Shown: positions 34,653 to 43,184 of the stretch, in pieces
Position numbering within the stretch: the first letter of the stretch is position 1
Layout: each line of letters opens with the position of its first letter
Assembly (NCBI RefSeq): GCF_946404925.1
Contig: NZ_CAMJFM010000005.1
Coordinates: forward strand, 44,885-108,884
Direction of reading: 5' to 3'
Origin: an uncultured Prevotella sp.
GTDB taxonomy: Bacteria; Bacteroidota; Bacteroidia; Bacteroidales; Bacteroidaceae
Length of the DNA stretch: 64,000 nt
Notes under the pieces: generated by a model
Seen by the model: the letters and a program-made list of their open reading frames with translations, nothing else
Database searches by the model: none
Told to the model about the DNA's origin: nothing
Translations under genes and position numbers: made by a program

Positions 34653-35711
34653 ATGAAAGGACGGAACAGATCGGTTGCTGCAAAGATGGCGGTGAGGCTG
34701 CTGATATGGGCAGTGGGTATCACGCTGTGCATGGGGGTGGTGTCGTATTACCACACGCTGAAGGACATTAAGCACCAGTATGCTGAGAACTGCCACATGC
34801 GTATGCTGATAAACTATGAGTACGCAAGACGCGTGCTGTCGGACGTGTATGTGCAGGTGACTAACAACGTGTACTACATAGAGAACACGCTGGACAAGAC
34901 GGAGAGTCACATCGACGCGATGGCGCGAATCGTTGGCACGGGAAACCGAGTGACCAGCTGCGGCATGAACTTCATTAAGAGTTACTATCCTGAGAAGGGC
35001 GAAAAATACTGCCCCTTTGCATGGCGAAACCCCAATAACCCCAACGAGATACTGACGGAGATAAAGGGCGACAAGCACTTCGACTACCTGAACACGAAAT
35101 GGTTTAAGAGCGTGATAGAGGGCGACACCTGCTTGTGGAGCGAGCCCTTCTACGACGGCTACGACAACACCACGGAGCTGGCTGCCTATATGGTGCCCAT
35201 ACACGACAAAACGGGCCGGCCGGTGGCGGTGCTGGGTGCCGACGTGTCGCTGGAATGGCTGACCAGCAAGATGGCCGAGACGGATAGTGCCTACAACGCC
35301 CACGCACCACAGGCGGTGAAGATGATGGGACTGAAGGCGCAGAGCTTTATCATAAACTACGACGGCACGTTTATTACCCACCAGGAGAGCGAACAGCGAC
35401 TGGAGGGCGTGTTCTATAACTACGTGCTGGGCGACAAGTTAGGCCAGCAAACCAAGCTGGAAAAGAAGATGAAGGCGGGACTGCTGAGCGAGAACGAGGC
35501 CAACGAGAGCTACAAGTTTAACGGCGAGAGGTGCTACTTCTTCTACACACCACTGAAGTATACCCACTGGATGATGGTGACGGTGGTGCCTTGCCAGACG
35601 ATAGACATGATAGGCGTGATGTATGCGCTGAGGATTATGGCATTCGGCATGATAGCCATGCTGATTCTGGTGGCTGTGGCGTATGTAACAATGAGAAAAA
35701 GAAGATATTAA
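34653..35711 (+). CDS. dCache-type sensor membrane protein without recognisable output domain
   Basis: N- and C-terminal TM helices flanking LWSEPFYDGYDNTTELAAYMVPIHDKTGRPVAVLGADVSLEWL; ends 9 residues after TM2. Confidence 0.8.
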   Translation: MKGRNRSVAAKMAVRLLIWAVGITLCMGVVSYYHTLKDIKHQYAENCHMRMLINYEYARRVLSDVYVQVTNNVYYIENTLDKTESHIDAMARIVGTGNRVTSCGMNFIKSYYPEKGEKYCPFAWRNPNNPNEILTEIKGDKHFDYLNTKWFKSVIEGDTCLWSEPFYDGYDNTTELAAYMVPIHDKTGRPVAVLGADVSLEWLTSKMAETDSAYNAHAPQAVKMMGLKAQSFIINYDGTFITHQESEQRLEGVFYNYVLGDKLGQQTKLEKKMKAGLLSENEANESYKFNGERCYFFYTPLKYTHWMMVTVVPCQTIDMIGVMYALRIMAFGMIAMLILVAVAYVTMRKRRY

Positions 35712-35717
35712 GGATAT

Positions 35718-36470
35718 ATGAAACTGATAAGTTGGAATGTGAACGGCCTGAGGGCCTGTGAGGGAAAGGGATTTAGTGAGGCGTTCCGCGAGCTGGATGC
35801 CGACTTCTTCTGTCTGCAGGAAACGAAGATGCAGGCAGGGCAGCTGGACCTGCAGTTTCCAGGCTACGAGAGCTACTGGAACTATGCCGAGAAGAAGGGC
35901 TACAGCGGCACGGCCATCTACACCAAGCACAAGCCGCTGAGCGTGACGTACGGCATAGGCAAGGACGAGCACGACCACGAGGGCCGCGTCATCACTCTGG
36001 AGATGGCGGACTTCTACCTGGTGTGCTGCTACACGCCAAACTCGCAGGACGGGCTGAAGCGACTGGACTATCGCATGACGTGGGAAGACGACTTCCGCGC
36101 CTATCTGCAGCGACTGGACCAGAAGAAGCCGGTGATACTGTGCGGCGACCTGAACGTGGCCCACGAGGAGATAGACCTGAAGAACCCCAAGACCAACCGC
36201 ATGAACGCGGGATTTACCGACCAGGAGCGCGAGAAGTTCAGCACGCTGCTGGCCGCAGGGTTTACCGACTCATTCCGCTATAAATATCCGGAACAGGTGA
36301 CCTACTCGTGGTGGAGCTACCGATTCCAAGCCCGCCAGAAGAACGCAGGGTGGCGTATAGACTACTTTGTAATCAGCAATAGGCTGAGGGAGAAGATGGA
36401 TGATGCCCGTATACATACAGAAATACTGGGCAGCGATCACTGCCCAGTAGAGTTAAAATTAAATTTTTAG
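35718..36470 (+). CDS. xth: Exodeoxyribonuclease III
   Basis: MKLISWNVNGLRACEGKGF; FFCLQETKMQ; PVILCGDLNVAHEEIDLKNPK; RIDYFVIS; GSDHCPVEL. Confidence 0.95.
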   Translation: MKLISWNVNGLRACEGKGFSEAFRELDADFFCLQETKMQAGQLDLQFPGYESYWNYAEKKGYSGTAIYTKHKPLSVTYGIGKDEHDHEGRVITLEMADFYLVCCYTPNSQDGLKRLDYRMTWEDDFRAYLQRLDQKKPVILCGDLNVAHEEIDLKNPKTNRMNAGFTDQEREKFSTLLAAGFTDSFRYKYPEQVTYSWWSYRFQARQKNAGWRIDYFVISNRLREKMDDARIHTEILGSDHCPVELKLNF

Positions 36471-36482
36471 CATAATTTATTT

Positions 36483-37109
36483 TTAGAGGCCGAGACCTTT
36501 CTTCAGCTTATCGGCGCCCTGGTCGATGGCATCGTTAGCCTTCTTCTTGGCGTCTTCCTTAGCTGCGTTAGCAGCATCCTCGGCGGCCTTCTTGGTGTTA
36601 TCTACGGCATCCTGACCAGCCTTCTTGGCTCCCTCAACAGCTGCATTGGCTGCATCAACAGTCTGATCGACAGCGGCCTGACCTGCCTCCTGAACACCAC
36701 CTACTGCGGCGCTAACGGTGTTGACAAATGTCTCGGCTGGAGTCTCGGCGATGGCTGAAACAGCAGCTGAAACAGCAGCGTTATCGCCAGCAAAGGCCTT
36801 GATCTGCTCGGCATTGGCCTTGAGGAACTCCTGTACCTTGGCTACATACTCCTTAGCCAGCTCGGGGTTGGTGGTGAGGAACTCCTTAACCTTCTCCTGT
36901 ACGGTGGCCAGAACCTCCTGGAGCTTGGTGGCATCCTTGGCCTCAATCTGCTCAGAGAGGGCGGCGGTAATCTCGGTCACTGCCTCGTCTACGTTAGCAG
37001 CATCTACACTAACACTGTCGGTTACCTCGGCTGGAGCCTGAGTCTTGTTACCACAAGATGCGAAACCAATGGCTAAGCAAGCCACTACTGCGAAAAGAAT
37101 TTTTTTCAT
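36483..37109 (-). CDS. Alanine-rich helical lipoprotein (LEA-like repeats)
   Basis: MKKILFAVVACLAIGFASCGNK lipobox; AANAAVEGAKKAGQDAVDNTKKAAEDAANAAKEDAKKKAND. Confidence 0.75.
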   Translation of the reverse strand: MKKILFAVVACLAIGFASCGNKTQAPAEVTDSVSVDAANVDEAVTEITAALSEQIEAKDATKLQEVLATVQEKVKEFLTTNPELAKEYVAKVQEFLKANAEQIKAFAGDNAAVSAAVSAIAETPAETFVNTVSAAVGGVQEAGQAAVDQTVDAANAAVEGAKKAGQDAVDNTKKAAEDAANAAKEDAKKKANDAIDQGADKLKKGLGL

Positions 37110-37268
37110 AATGCTTTGATTTTTAAGTAAAACAATAAATTTGACTTGATATTTGGCAACAAAAATACATTTTTTTGCAATACAATGGCGCAAAAGTTGC
37201 TGAAAATTTATTTTTTTTATACTTTTGCACGCGTTTTTTCAAGATAACAAGGTAATAATAATAGAAGA

Positions 37269-38969
37269 ATGATGACAACATTTGCATTCAAGCCGAAACT
37301 ACTGTCGACACTTCGACATTACAACAAACAACAATTTACCACCGACCTGCTGGCCGGTATCATCGTGGGTATCGTGGCGCTGCCATTGGCCATCGCCTTC
37401 GGTATCGCATCGGGCGTAACCCCCGAGAAGGGTATCATCACCGCCATCGTAGCTGGTCTGATAGTATCGCTGCTGGGCGGATCGAAGGTGCAGATAGGCG
37501 GACCTACAGGTGCGTTTATCATTATCATCTACGGCATTATACAGCAGTACGGATTTGAGGGACTGACCATAGCCACGCTGATGGCGGGTGTATTCCTGAT
37601 TATGTTTGGTGTGCTGCACCTGGGCACCATCATCAAGTATATACCTTACCCCATAGTGGTGGGTTTTACCAGCGGTATTGCGCTGACCATCTTTACTACT
37701 CAGATCAAGGACCTGTTCGGACTGACGATGGAGAGCGTGCCCAGCGACTTTATTGAGAAGTGGATAGCCTACATCAGCGACTTTGGCACCATAGACTGGT
37801 GGAGTGCCGGCGTGGGCATAGGCTCGGTGGCCGTGATAGCCGCATGGCCTATGGTGGCTAAATATAATAATGTATTGAAGAAACTGCCCGGAAGCCTGAT
37901 AGCCATCATTGTGATGACCGTGGCCGTGCTGCTGCTGAAGCAGTATGCGGGCGTGGATAGCGTTGAGACCATCGGCGACAGATTCAGCATTTCGAACCAG
38001 CTGCCCGAGGCCGAGATGCCATCGATATCGTGGAACGTGATAAAGGGTTTGGTGTCGCCAGCTATCACTATCGCCATTCTTGGTGCTATAGAATCTTTGC
38101 TTTCGGCCACGGTGGCTGATGGTGTGATTGGCGATCGCCATGACTCTAACACCGAGCTGATAGCTCAGGGTGTGGCAAACCTGGCCAGCCCCATCTTTGG
38201 CGGTATACCTGCTACAGGTGCCATCGCACGTACGATGACCAACATCAACAATGGCGGACGCACCCCTGTGGCCGGTATTGTGCATGCTGCCGTGCTGCTG
38301 ATGATATTCCTATTCCTGATGCCGCTGGCCCAGTATATTCCTATGGCTTGCTTGGCCGGTGTGCTGGTGATTGTGAGCTACAACATGAGCGGATGGCGCT
38401 CGTTTGCATCGATCATGAAGAACCCCAAGAGCGATGTAATCGTGCTGTGCGTGACCTTCCTGCTGACCGTGATCTTCGACCTGACCATCGCCATCGAGGT
38501 AGGCTTGATTTGCGCTTGCTTGCTGTTTATGCGCCGTATGGCCGAGACTACCGATGTGAAGGTAATCAGCGACGAGATTGACCCCGAGGAGGAGCAGAGC
38601 GACTTCCAGATGGGCAACCTGGAGCACCTGACCATACCTGAGGGCGTAGAGGTGTACGAGATTAACGGTCCTTACTTCTTCGGAGCCGGTAACAAGTTTG
38701 AAGACCTGATGGCTACCATGGGTCACAAGCGTCCGAAGGTGAGAATCATCCGTATGCGTAAGGTGCCATTTGTTGACTCAACGGGTATCCACAACCTGAC
38801 TAACCTCTGCCTGATGAGTCAGAAGGAGGGTATACAGGTAGTGCTGTCGGGTGTTAATCCTAAGGTGCAGGCTGTGCTGCATAAGGCCGGATTCGACCAG
38901 ATGCTGGGCGAGGAGAATATCTGCTCGCATATCAATCTCGCGTTAGCGAGAGCAAAACAGTTGGCGTAA
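37269..38969 (+). CDS. SulP family anion transporter with STAS domain
   Basis: TTDLLAGIIVGIVALPLAIAFGIASG; VQIGGPTGAFI; STAS VPFVDSTGIHNL. Confidence 0.94.
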   Translation: MMTTFAFKPKLLSTLRHYNKQQFTTDLLAGIIVGIVALPLAIAFGIASGVTPEKGIITAIVAGLIVSLLGGSKVQIGGPTGAFIIIIYGIIQQYGFEGLTIATLMAGVFLIMFGVLHLGTIIKYIPYPIVVGFTSGIALTIFTTQIKDLFGLTMESVPSDFIEKWIAYISDFGTIDWWSAGVGIGSVAVIAAWPMVAKYNNVLKKLPGSLIAIIVMTVAVLLLKQYAGVDSVETIGDRFSISNQLPEAEMPSISWNVIKGLVSPAITIAILGAIESLLSATVADGVIGDRHDSNTELIAQGVANLASPIFGGIPATGAIARTMTNINNGGRTPVAGIVHAAVLLMIFLFLMPLAQYIPMACLAGVLVIVSYNMSGWRSFASIMKNPKSDVIVLCVTFLLTVIFDLTIAIEVGLICACLLFMRRMAETTDVKVISDEIDPEEEQSDFQMGNLEHLTIPEGVEVYEINGPYFFGAGNKFEDLMATMGHKRPKVRIIRMRKVPFVDSTGIHNLTNLCLMSQKEGIQVVLSGVNPKVQAVLHKAGFDQMLGEENICSHINLALARAKQLA

Positions 38970-38984
38970 GGCCAACTGTTTTTA
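38954..38984 (+). terminator. Intrinsic terminator overlapping the sulP stop codon
   Basis: aaaacagttggc gtaag gccaactgttttt; TAA stop (38967-38969) is in the loop. Confidence 0.85.
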
Positions 38985-39018
38985 GAGGTGAGAGGTGAGA
39001 AGCTAGCTTCTAGCTTCT
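38984..39018. repeat. Heptamer repeat array with palindromic centre
   Basis: agaggtg agaggtg agaagct agcttct agcttct; contains the TAG stop of the minus-strand MBL gene. Confidence 0.85.
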
Positions 39019-39659
39019 GCAAAATACGGATTGTATTTTGCTTCGTCGCTGATGTTGGTTTGGGGGCCGTGGCCGCAGAGAACCTTGGTGTCGGCGGGGA
39101 GTTGAGCTAAAACTTTGCTTAGGCTGTTGAGCATCTGCTCGTAGCTGCCGCGCTCAAAATCGGTGCGGCCTATGCTCATGCGGAACAGGGTGTCGCCCGT
39201 AAAGGCTATCTTCTCTTCAGCGCAATAGAAGGTAACACCACCCGGGGTGTGGCCCGGGGTGCGGAGTATCTGCAGCTGATGGGTGCCAAAACGAATCACC
39301 TCGTCGGGGGCGAAGAAATGGTCGGGTTCGGGATACTGCCAACGCAGCTTGACACCCGCCATGGCCTCGAACTGACCAGAGAGGTCGGTGATGAGCCACT
39401 CGTCCTCGGCAGCTATCTCGGGTTTCAATCCCCAAGTGTCGAACACGGTGTTGATGCCGAAGTTATGGTCGAAGTGACCATGGGTGGCCAAGAGGTGTAC
39501 TGGCTTGAGACCGTTGTCGTTGATATAGTTGACAAGTGCATCGCGCTCGGCATCGTAGTAGGCGCCGCAATCGATGATGACACACTCCTGGGTGTCGTCG
39601 CTCACCACGTAGGTGTTCTCCTGCAGGAGATTGAAACAGAAAGTCTTGATGTTAAGCAT
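39003..39659 (-). CDS. MBL-fold metallo-hydrolase (glyoxalase II-like)
   Basis: LLATHGHFDHNFG; LRTPGHTPGGVTFY; AFTGDTLFRMSIGRTDFERG. Confidence 0.92.
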   Translation of the reverse strand: MLNIKTFCFNLLQENTYVVSDDTQECVIIDCGAYYDAERDALVNYINDNGLKPVHLLATHGHFDHNFGINTVFDTWGLKPEIAAEDEWLITDLSGQFEAMAGVKLRWQYPEPDHFFAPDEVIRFGTHQLQILRTPGHTPGGVTFYCAEEKIAFTGDTLFRMSIGRTDFERGSYEQMLNSLSKVLAQLPADTKVLCGHGPQTNISDEAKYNPYFAEARS

Positions 39660-40285
39660 TACAGGGGGAGATAGATGACATACTTTTCCTTGAACCACTC
39701 CTCGCTGAAGAACTGCGAAATCTCGGTGGTTTCTACAATCTTGTGATAAGGCTGAAGCTCGGCCGTGAGGTTGCCGCCCTTGAGGCAGAGCACACCGTTA
39801 GGCAGGGCATTTTGCGAGGTCTTAGAGATGTTCTTGCGCATGAGCTTGACCAGATCGGGCAGGGGCATGACGGCACGGCTCACAATGAAGTCGTACTTAT
39901 CCTTCTCGTCCTCGCCACGCAGATGGGTGGGGGCGCAATTCTTAAGGCCGATGGCATCGCACACCTCCTGAGCCACACGAATCTTCTTGCCCGTGCCGTC
40001 GATGAGCTTGAACTGACACTCGGGGAAGAGGATAGAGAGGGGCACACCGGGGAATCCGCCACCCGTGCCGAAGTCGAGAATACGCGTGCCCGGGCGGAAG
40101 TTGATGATCTTGGCGATGGCCAGTGAGTGGAGCACGTGGTGCTGGTAGAGCTGGTCGATATCCTTGCGCGAAATGACGTTGATCTTAGTGTTCCAGTCGC
40201 GATAGAGCTCGCCAAGGGCGGCAAACTGCTGCAGCTGGACGTCAGAAAGATGGGGGAAGTATTTGTAAACTATCTCTGCGTTCAT
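39659..40285 (-). CDS. rsmG: 16S rRNA (guanine-N7) methyltransferase RsmG
   Basis: WNTKINVISRKDIDQLYQHHVLHSLAI; RILDFGTGGGFPGVPLSILFPE; FIVSRAVMPLPDLVK. Confidence 0.95.
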   Translation of the reverse strand: MNAEIVYKYFPHLSDVQLQQFAALGELYRDWNTKINVISRKDIDQLYQHHVLHSLAIAKIINFRPGTRILDFGTGGGFPGVPLSILFPECQFKLIDGTGKKIRVAQEVCDAIGLKNCAPTHLRGEDEKDKYDFIVSRAVMPLPDLVKLMRKNISKTSQNALPNGVLCLKGGNLTAELQPYHKIVETTEISQFFSEEWFKEKYVIYLPL

Positions 40286-41091
40286 TGTAGTGACTTTAAG
40301 AATTTGGGTTTGATAAATCGTTTCATCTGGGCGTAGGTAAGTACCAGCTGAATGGTGCCCAGTTCGAGTGAGGCAATCTCAGATGGATTGAAGATAAACG
40401 TGATGGTATTATCGCCCACAATATAGTTCTGTGGTACGTACATGTCGACCGTTTGCAGATAGCCCTTCTCCTTGAGTGCCTCGATGCTGCCCACCTCCTC
40501 GCGCTCCATAAGCGCCTTGAGCAGAATGGGTACAAGCTGGGTCTCGTAGCCATCAACAAAGATGTCGCTCGTCTTGATGTAATCGCCCGTAGTGCTGTAG
40601 AAGTTGATGGGCTGCAGCTGGTGGATGCTGTGGGCGTGGCCCTCGCTATAGTCGACGGTGGCCAGATAGACCAGCGTGTTGCGAGACGTCTCCTCGGTAG
40701 TGGTGTTGATGATGTAGTGGAACTCGTACCACGAGCGCTTGGTGGTGTCGGCACGATCCTCGTTATAAAGCGGCAGCATGTGGGCGCGATAAGACGAACA
40801 GTACTCCTCGACATACTGATCCATGGCGCCCTGAAGGCCCACACCCTCCTGATTGAAAAGACGGTATACCACCTCGGCATTTATCTTCTGACCCACCTCG
40901 CCGCTCTCCTTGGTGGCGCAAGCCATCTTGAGGCTTACGCTGCATTGGGGCGAGAGCTGCTCGTTGGAAAGTTTCACCGACTTTTCGGCCTCGAGCATCT
41001 CGAAGGTGAGCTTGCTCTCGTTGTCGTCGCGGCAACCCGTGAGGATGGCCACAAACATCACGAGAAACGTAAAATAAAGTCTATTTGACAT
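40282..41091 (-). CDS. DUF3298/RsiV-like lipoprotein
   Basis: FVAILTGCRDD lipobox; ATVDYSEGHAHSIHQLQPINFYSTTGDYIKTSDIF. Confidence 0.8.
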   Translation of the reverse strand: MSNRLYFTFLVMFVAILTGCRDDNESKLTFEMLEAEKSVKLSNEQLSPQCSVSLKMACATKESGEVGQKINAEVVYRLFNQEGVGLQGAMDQYVEEYCSSYRAHMLPLYNEDRADTTKRSWYEFHYIINTTTEETSRNTLVYLATVDYSEGHAHSIHQLQPINFYSTTGDYIKTSDIFVDGYETQLVPILLKALMEREEVGSIEALKEKGYLQTVDMYVPQNYIVGDNTITFIFNPSEIASLELGTIQLVLTYAQMKRFIKPKFLKSLQ

Positions 41092-41163
41092 ATAATTTGC
41101 ACTAATTTTTGCGCAAAATTACACTAAATTCCCGAAAATAGCAAATATCTCGCAAAAAAATAC

Positions 41164-41171
41164 TAATTTTG
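41164..41171 (+). promoter_or_regulatory. -7 box TAATTTTG for MFS gene
   Basis: tactaattttgcaccc in the divergent intergenic region. Confidence 0.55.
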
Positions 41172-41203
41172 CACCCGAATTAATGTCAAACTATTAAAAT
41201 TGA

Positions 41204-42379
41204 ATGAATTCTCAGAGTACGCCCGTACATATTAGATTGTGGCATAAGGACTTCTGGCTGATGGCAATAGCCAACTTTCTGCTTGCTATGACGGTGTATA
41301 TGCTGGTGCCCACCATGCCCCAATGGCTGATAGAATCACAACAGTTGAGCATGGTTTATGCCGGTATCGCCATGGCTGCCTTCGGCGTGGGGTTGTTTGC
41401 ATTAGGCGCATTCACATCATATCTGGTTCAGCACTACCGCCGAAACCTGGTGTGCATATATGCCGTGCTGATAGAGGCACTGATTATAGGAGCGCTATAT
41501 TATATCGACGGACTACACATGCGTGTGAACGATCCTGCGATTATCATCGTGCACAGACTGGCCCAGGGTGCTGCCTTCGGACTAGCACAGATGGTGCTTA
41601 CCAGCACGCTGATTATAGACACCAGCGAATCGTTCCAGCGCACCGAGGCTAACCACTCGGCCGCTTGGTTCTCGCGCTTTGCACTATCGATGGGACCTAT
41701 GGCTGGATTGCTGATAGGCCGCCTAATGGGATTTCACTACGTGCTGCTGGCCACCATCGTTTGCGCCGTGGCTGTAGCCGTGCTGGTGCTAACAGTAAAC
41801 TTCCCCTTCCGTGCGCCTCAGGATGATATACCAACGGTGAGTTTGGACCGATTCTTCCTGCCTCACGGATTCCCATTGTTTGTTAATCTGCAGCTGATAA
41901 CGCTGGCTGTGGGCATCATCCTATCGGTGGTGCTGGATGAGCACTTCTACTCGATGATGATGATGGGATTTGCTGCTGCCATCCTATCGCAGCGATTTGT
42001 GTTTAAGGATGCCGAACTGAAGAGCGAGGTGGTGACGGGGCTGATACTGATAGCCGCCGCACTACTGATGATGATAACCCGCAATCTGCCCATCGTGATG
42101 ATAGCCGCACCGCTGTTTATAGGCATGGGCACCGGACTGATAGGATCGCGATTCCTGCTGTTCTTCATCAAGCTGAGTCGCCACTGCCAGAGAGGCACAT
42201 CGCAGAGCACATTCCTACTGGGATGGGAGAGTGGTATAGCATGGGGTGTGGGCTTAGGCATAGCCGTGTTCCAAGGCGACACCACGTCGGCACTCATCAC
42301 GGCATTGGCGCTATCGATACTGGCCTTAGTGATGTATCAATTTACCCACAAGTGGTTTACCAATAATAAAAACAGATAA
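41204..42379 (+). CDS. MFS transporter
   Basis: 12-TM pattern; LLAMTVYMLVPTMPQWLI; HRLAQGAAFGLAQM. Confidence 0.9.
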   Translation: MNSQSTPVHIRLWHKDFWLMAIANFLLAMTVYMLVPTMPQWLIESQQLSMVYAGIAMAAFGVGLFALGAFTSYLVQHYRRNLVCIYAVLIEALIIGALYYIDGLHMRVNDPAIIIVHRLAQGAAFGLAQMVLTSTLIIDTSESFQRTEANHSAAWFSRFALSMGPMAGLLIGRLMGFHYVLLATIVCAVAVAVLVLTVNFPFRAPQDDIPTVSLDRFFLPHGFPLFVNLQLITLAVGIILSVVLDEHFYSMMMMGFAAAILSQRFVFKDAELKSEVVTGLILIAAALLMMITRNLPIVMIAAPLFIGMGTGLIGSRFLLFFIKLSRHCQRGTSQSTFLLGWESGIAWGVGLGIAVFQGDTTSALITALALSILALVMYQFTHKWFTNNKNR

Positions 42380-42401
42380 ATAACAATTAAAACTTAAAAC
42401 T

Positions 42402-43184
42402 ATGGAAACGAATTTGCGCAAAATGGTACACGACATCATTAAGACCCCAAAGGTTAGTACGGGGTCGCGCATCTATGGCGGCGTGATGCTGATAGCTATC
42501 ATCATAGGTGTGTATCCCTTGATGTTCCGTCATTACAATAGCGTGTTCTGGTGGATGGACCTGATATCGGGTCTCCTCTTCATCATCGACTATATACTGA
42601 GATGGTGGACCGCCAAATACGAATCGAAATACAAGGATTGGCGCGCCTACGTGGTGTATCCGTTTACACCCATGGCCATTATCGACCTGCTGTCAATCCT
42701 GCCTGTATTCAATCTGCTATCGCCTACGTTCAAGGTGGTTCGTGTGTCGCGACTACTCAAGCTGCTGCGTATATTCAAGGTAATAAGATACTTTGAGCCG
42801 CTGATGATTATCGTGGCCGTGATACGTCGCCAAAGCAAGATACTATGGACGGTGGCATCGCTGGCATTGTTCTATATTTTCATTACCGCCCTCATCATGT
42901 TTAATGCCGAGGAGCTGATAAACCCGGCTACGGGACAACCCCTGTTCCGCGACTTCTTTGATGCCTTCTATTGGGCCGCATGTACGCTAACCACCGTGGG
43001 ATATGGCGACCTGTATCCTATATCGAACACCGGACGCGTGATCAGTATCCTATCATCGATTGTGGGTATCGCCATCATCGCCCTGCCCTCGGGTATCATT
43101 ACCGCGGGCTATATGGAAGAGCTGAAACACCGTAGAGAACTTGTGGAGCGCGAAGAGAACGGCCCGTTAGCCTCGGCAGAGTGA
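42402..43184 (+). CDS. Voltage-gated-like ion (K+) channel
   Basis: S4-like KVVRVSRLLKLLRIFKVIRYF; selectivity filter TLTTVGYGDLYP. Confidence 0.93.
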   Translation: METNLRKMVHDIIKTPKVSTGSRIYGGVMLIAIIIGVYPLMFRHYNSVFWWMDLISGLLFIIDYILRWWTAKYESKYKDWRAYVVYPFTPMAIIDLLSILPVFNLLSPTFKVVRVSRLLKLLRIFKVIRYFEPLMIIVAVIRRQSKILWTVASLALFYIFITALIMFNAEELINPATGQPLFRDFFDAFYWAACTLTTVGYGDLYPISNTGRVISILSSIVGIAIIALPSGIITAGYMEELKHRRELVEREENGPLASAE

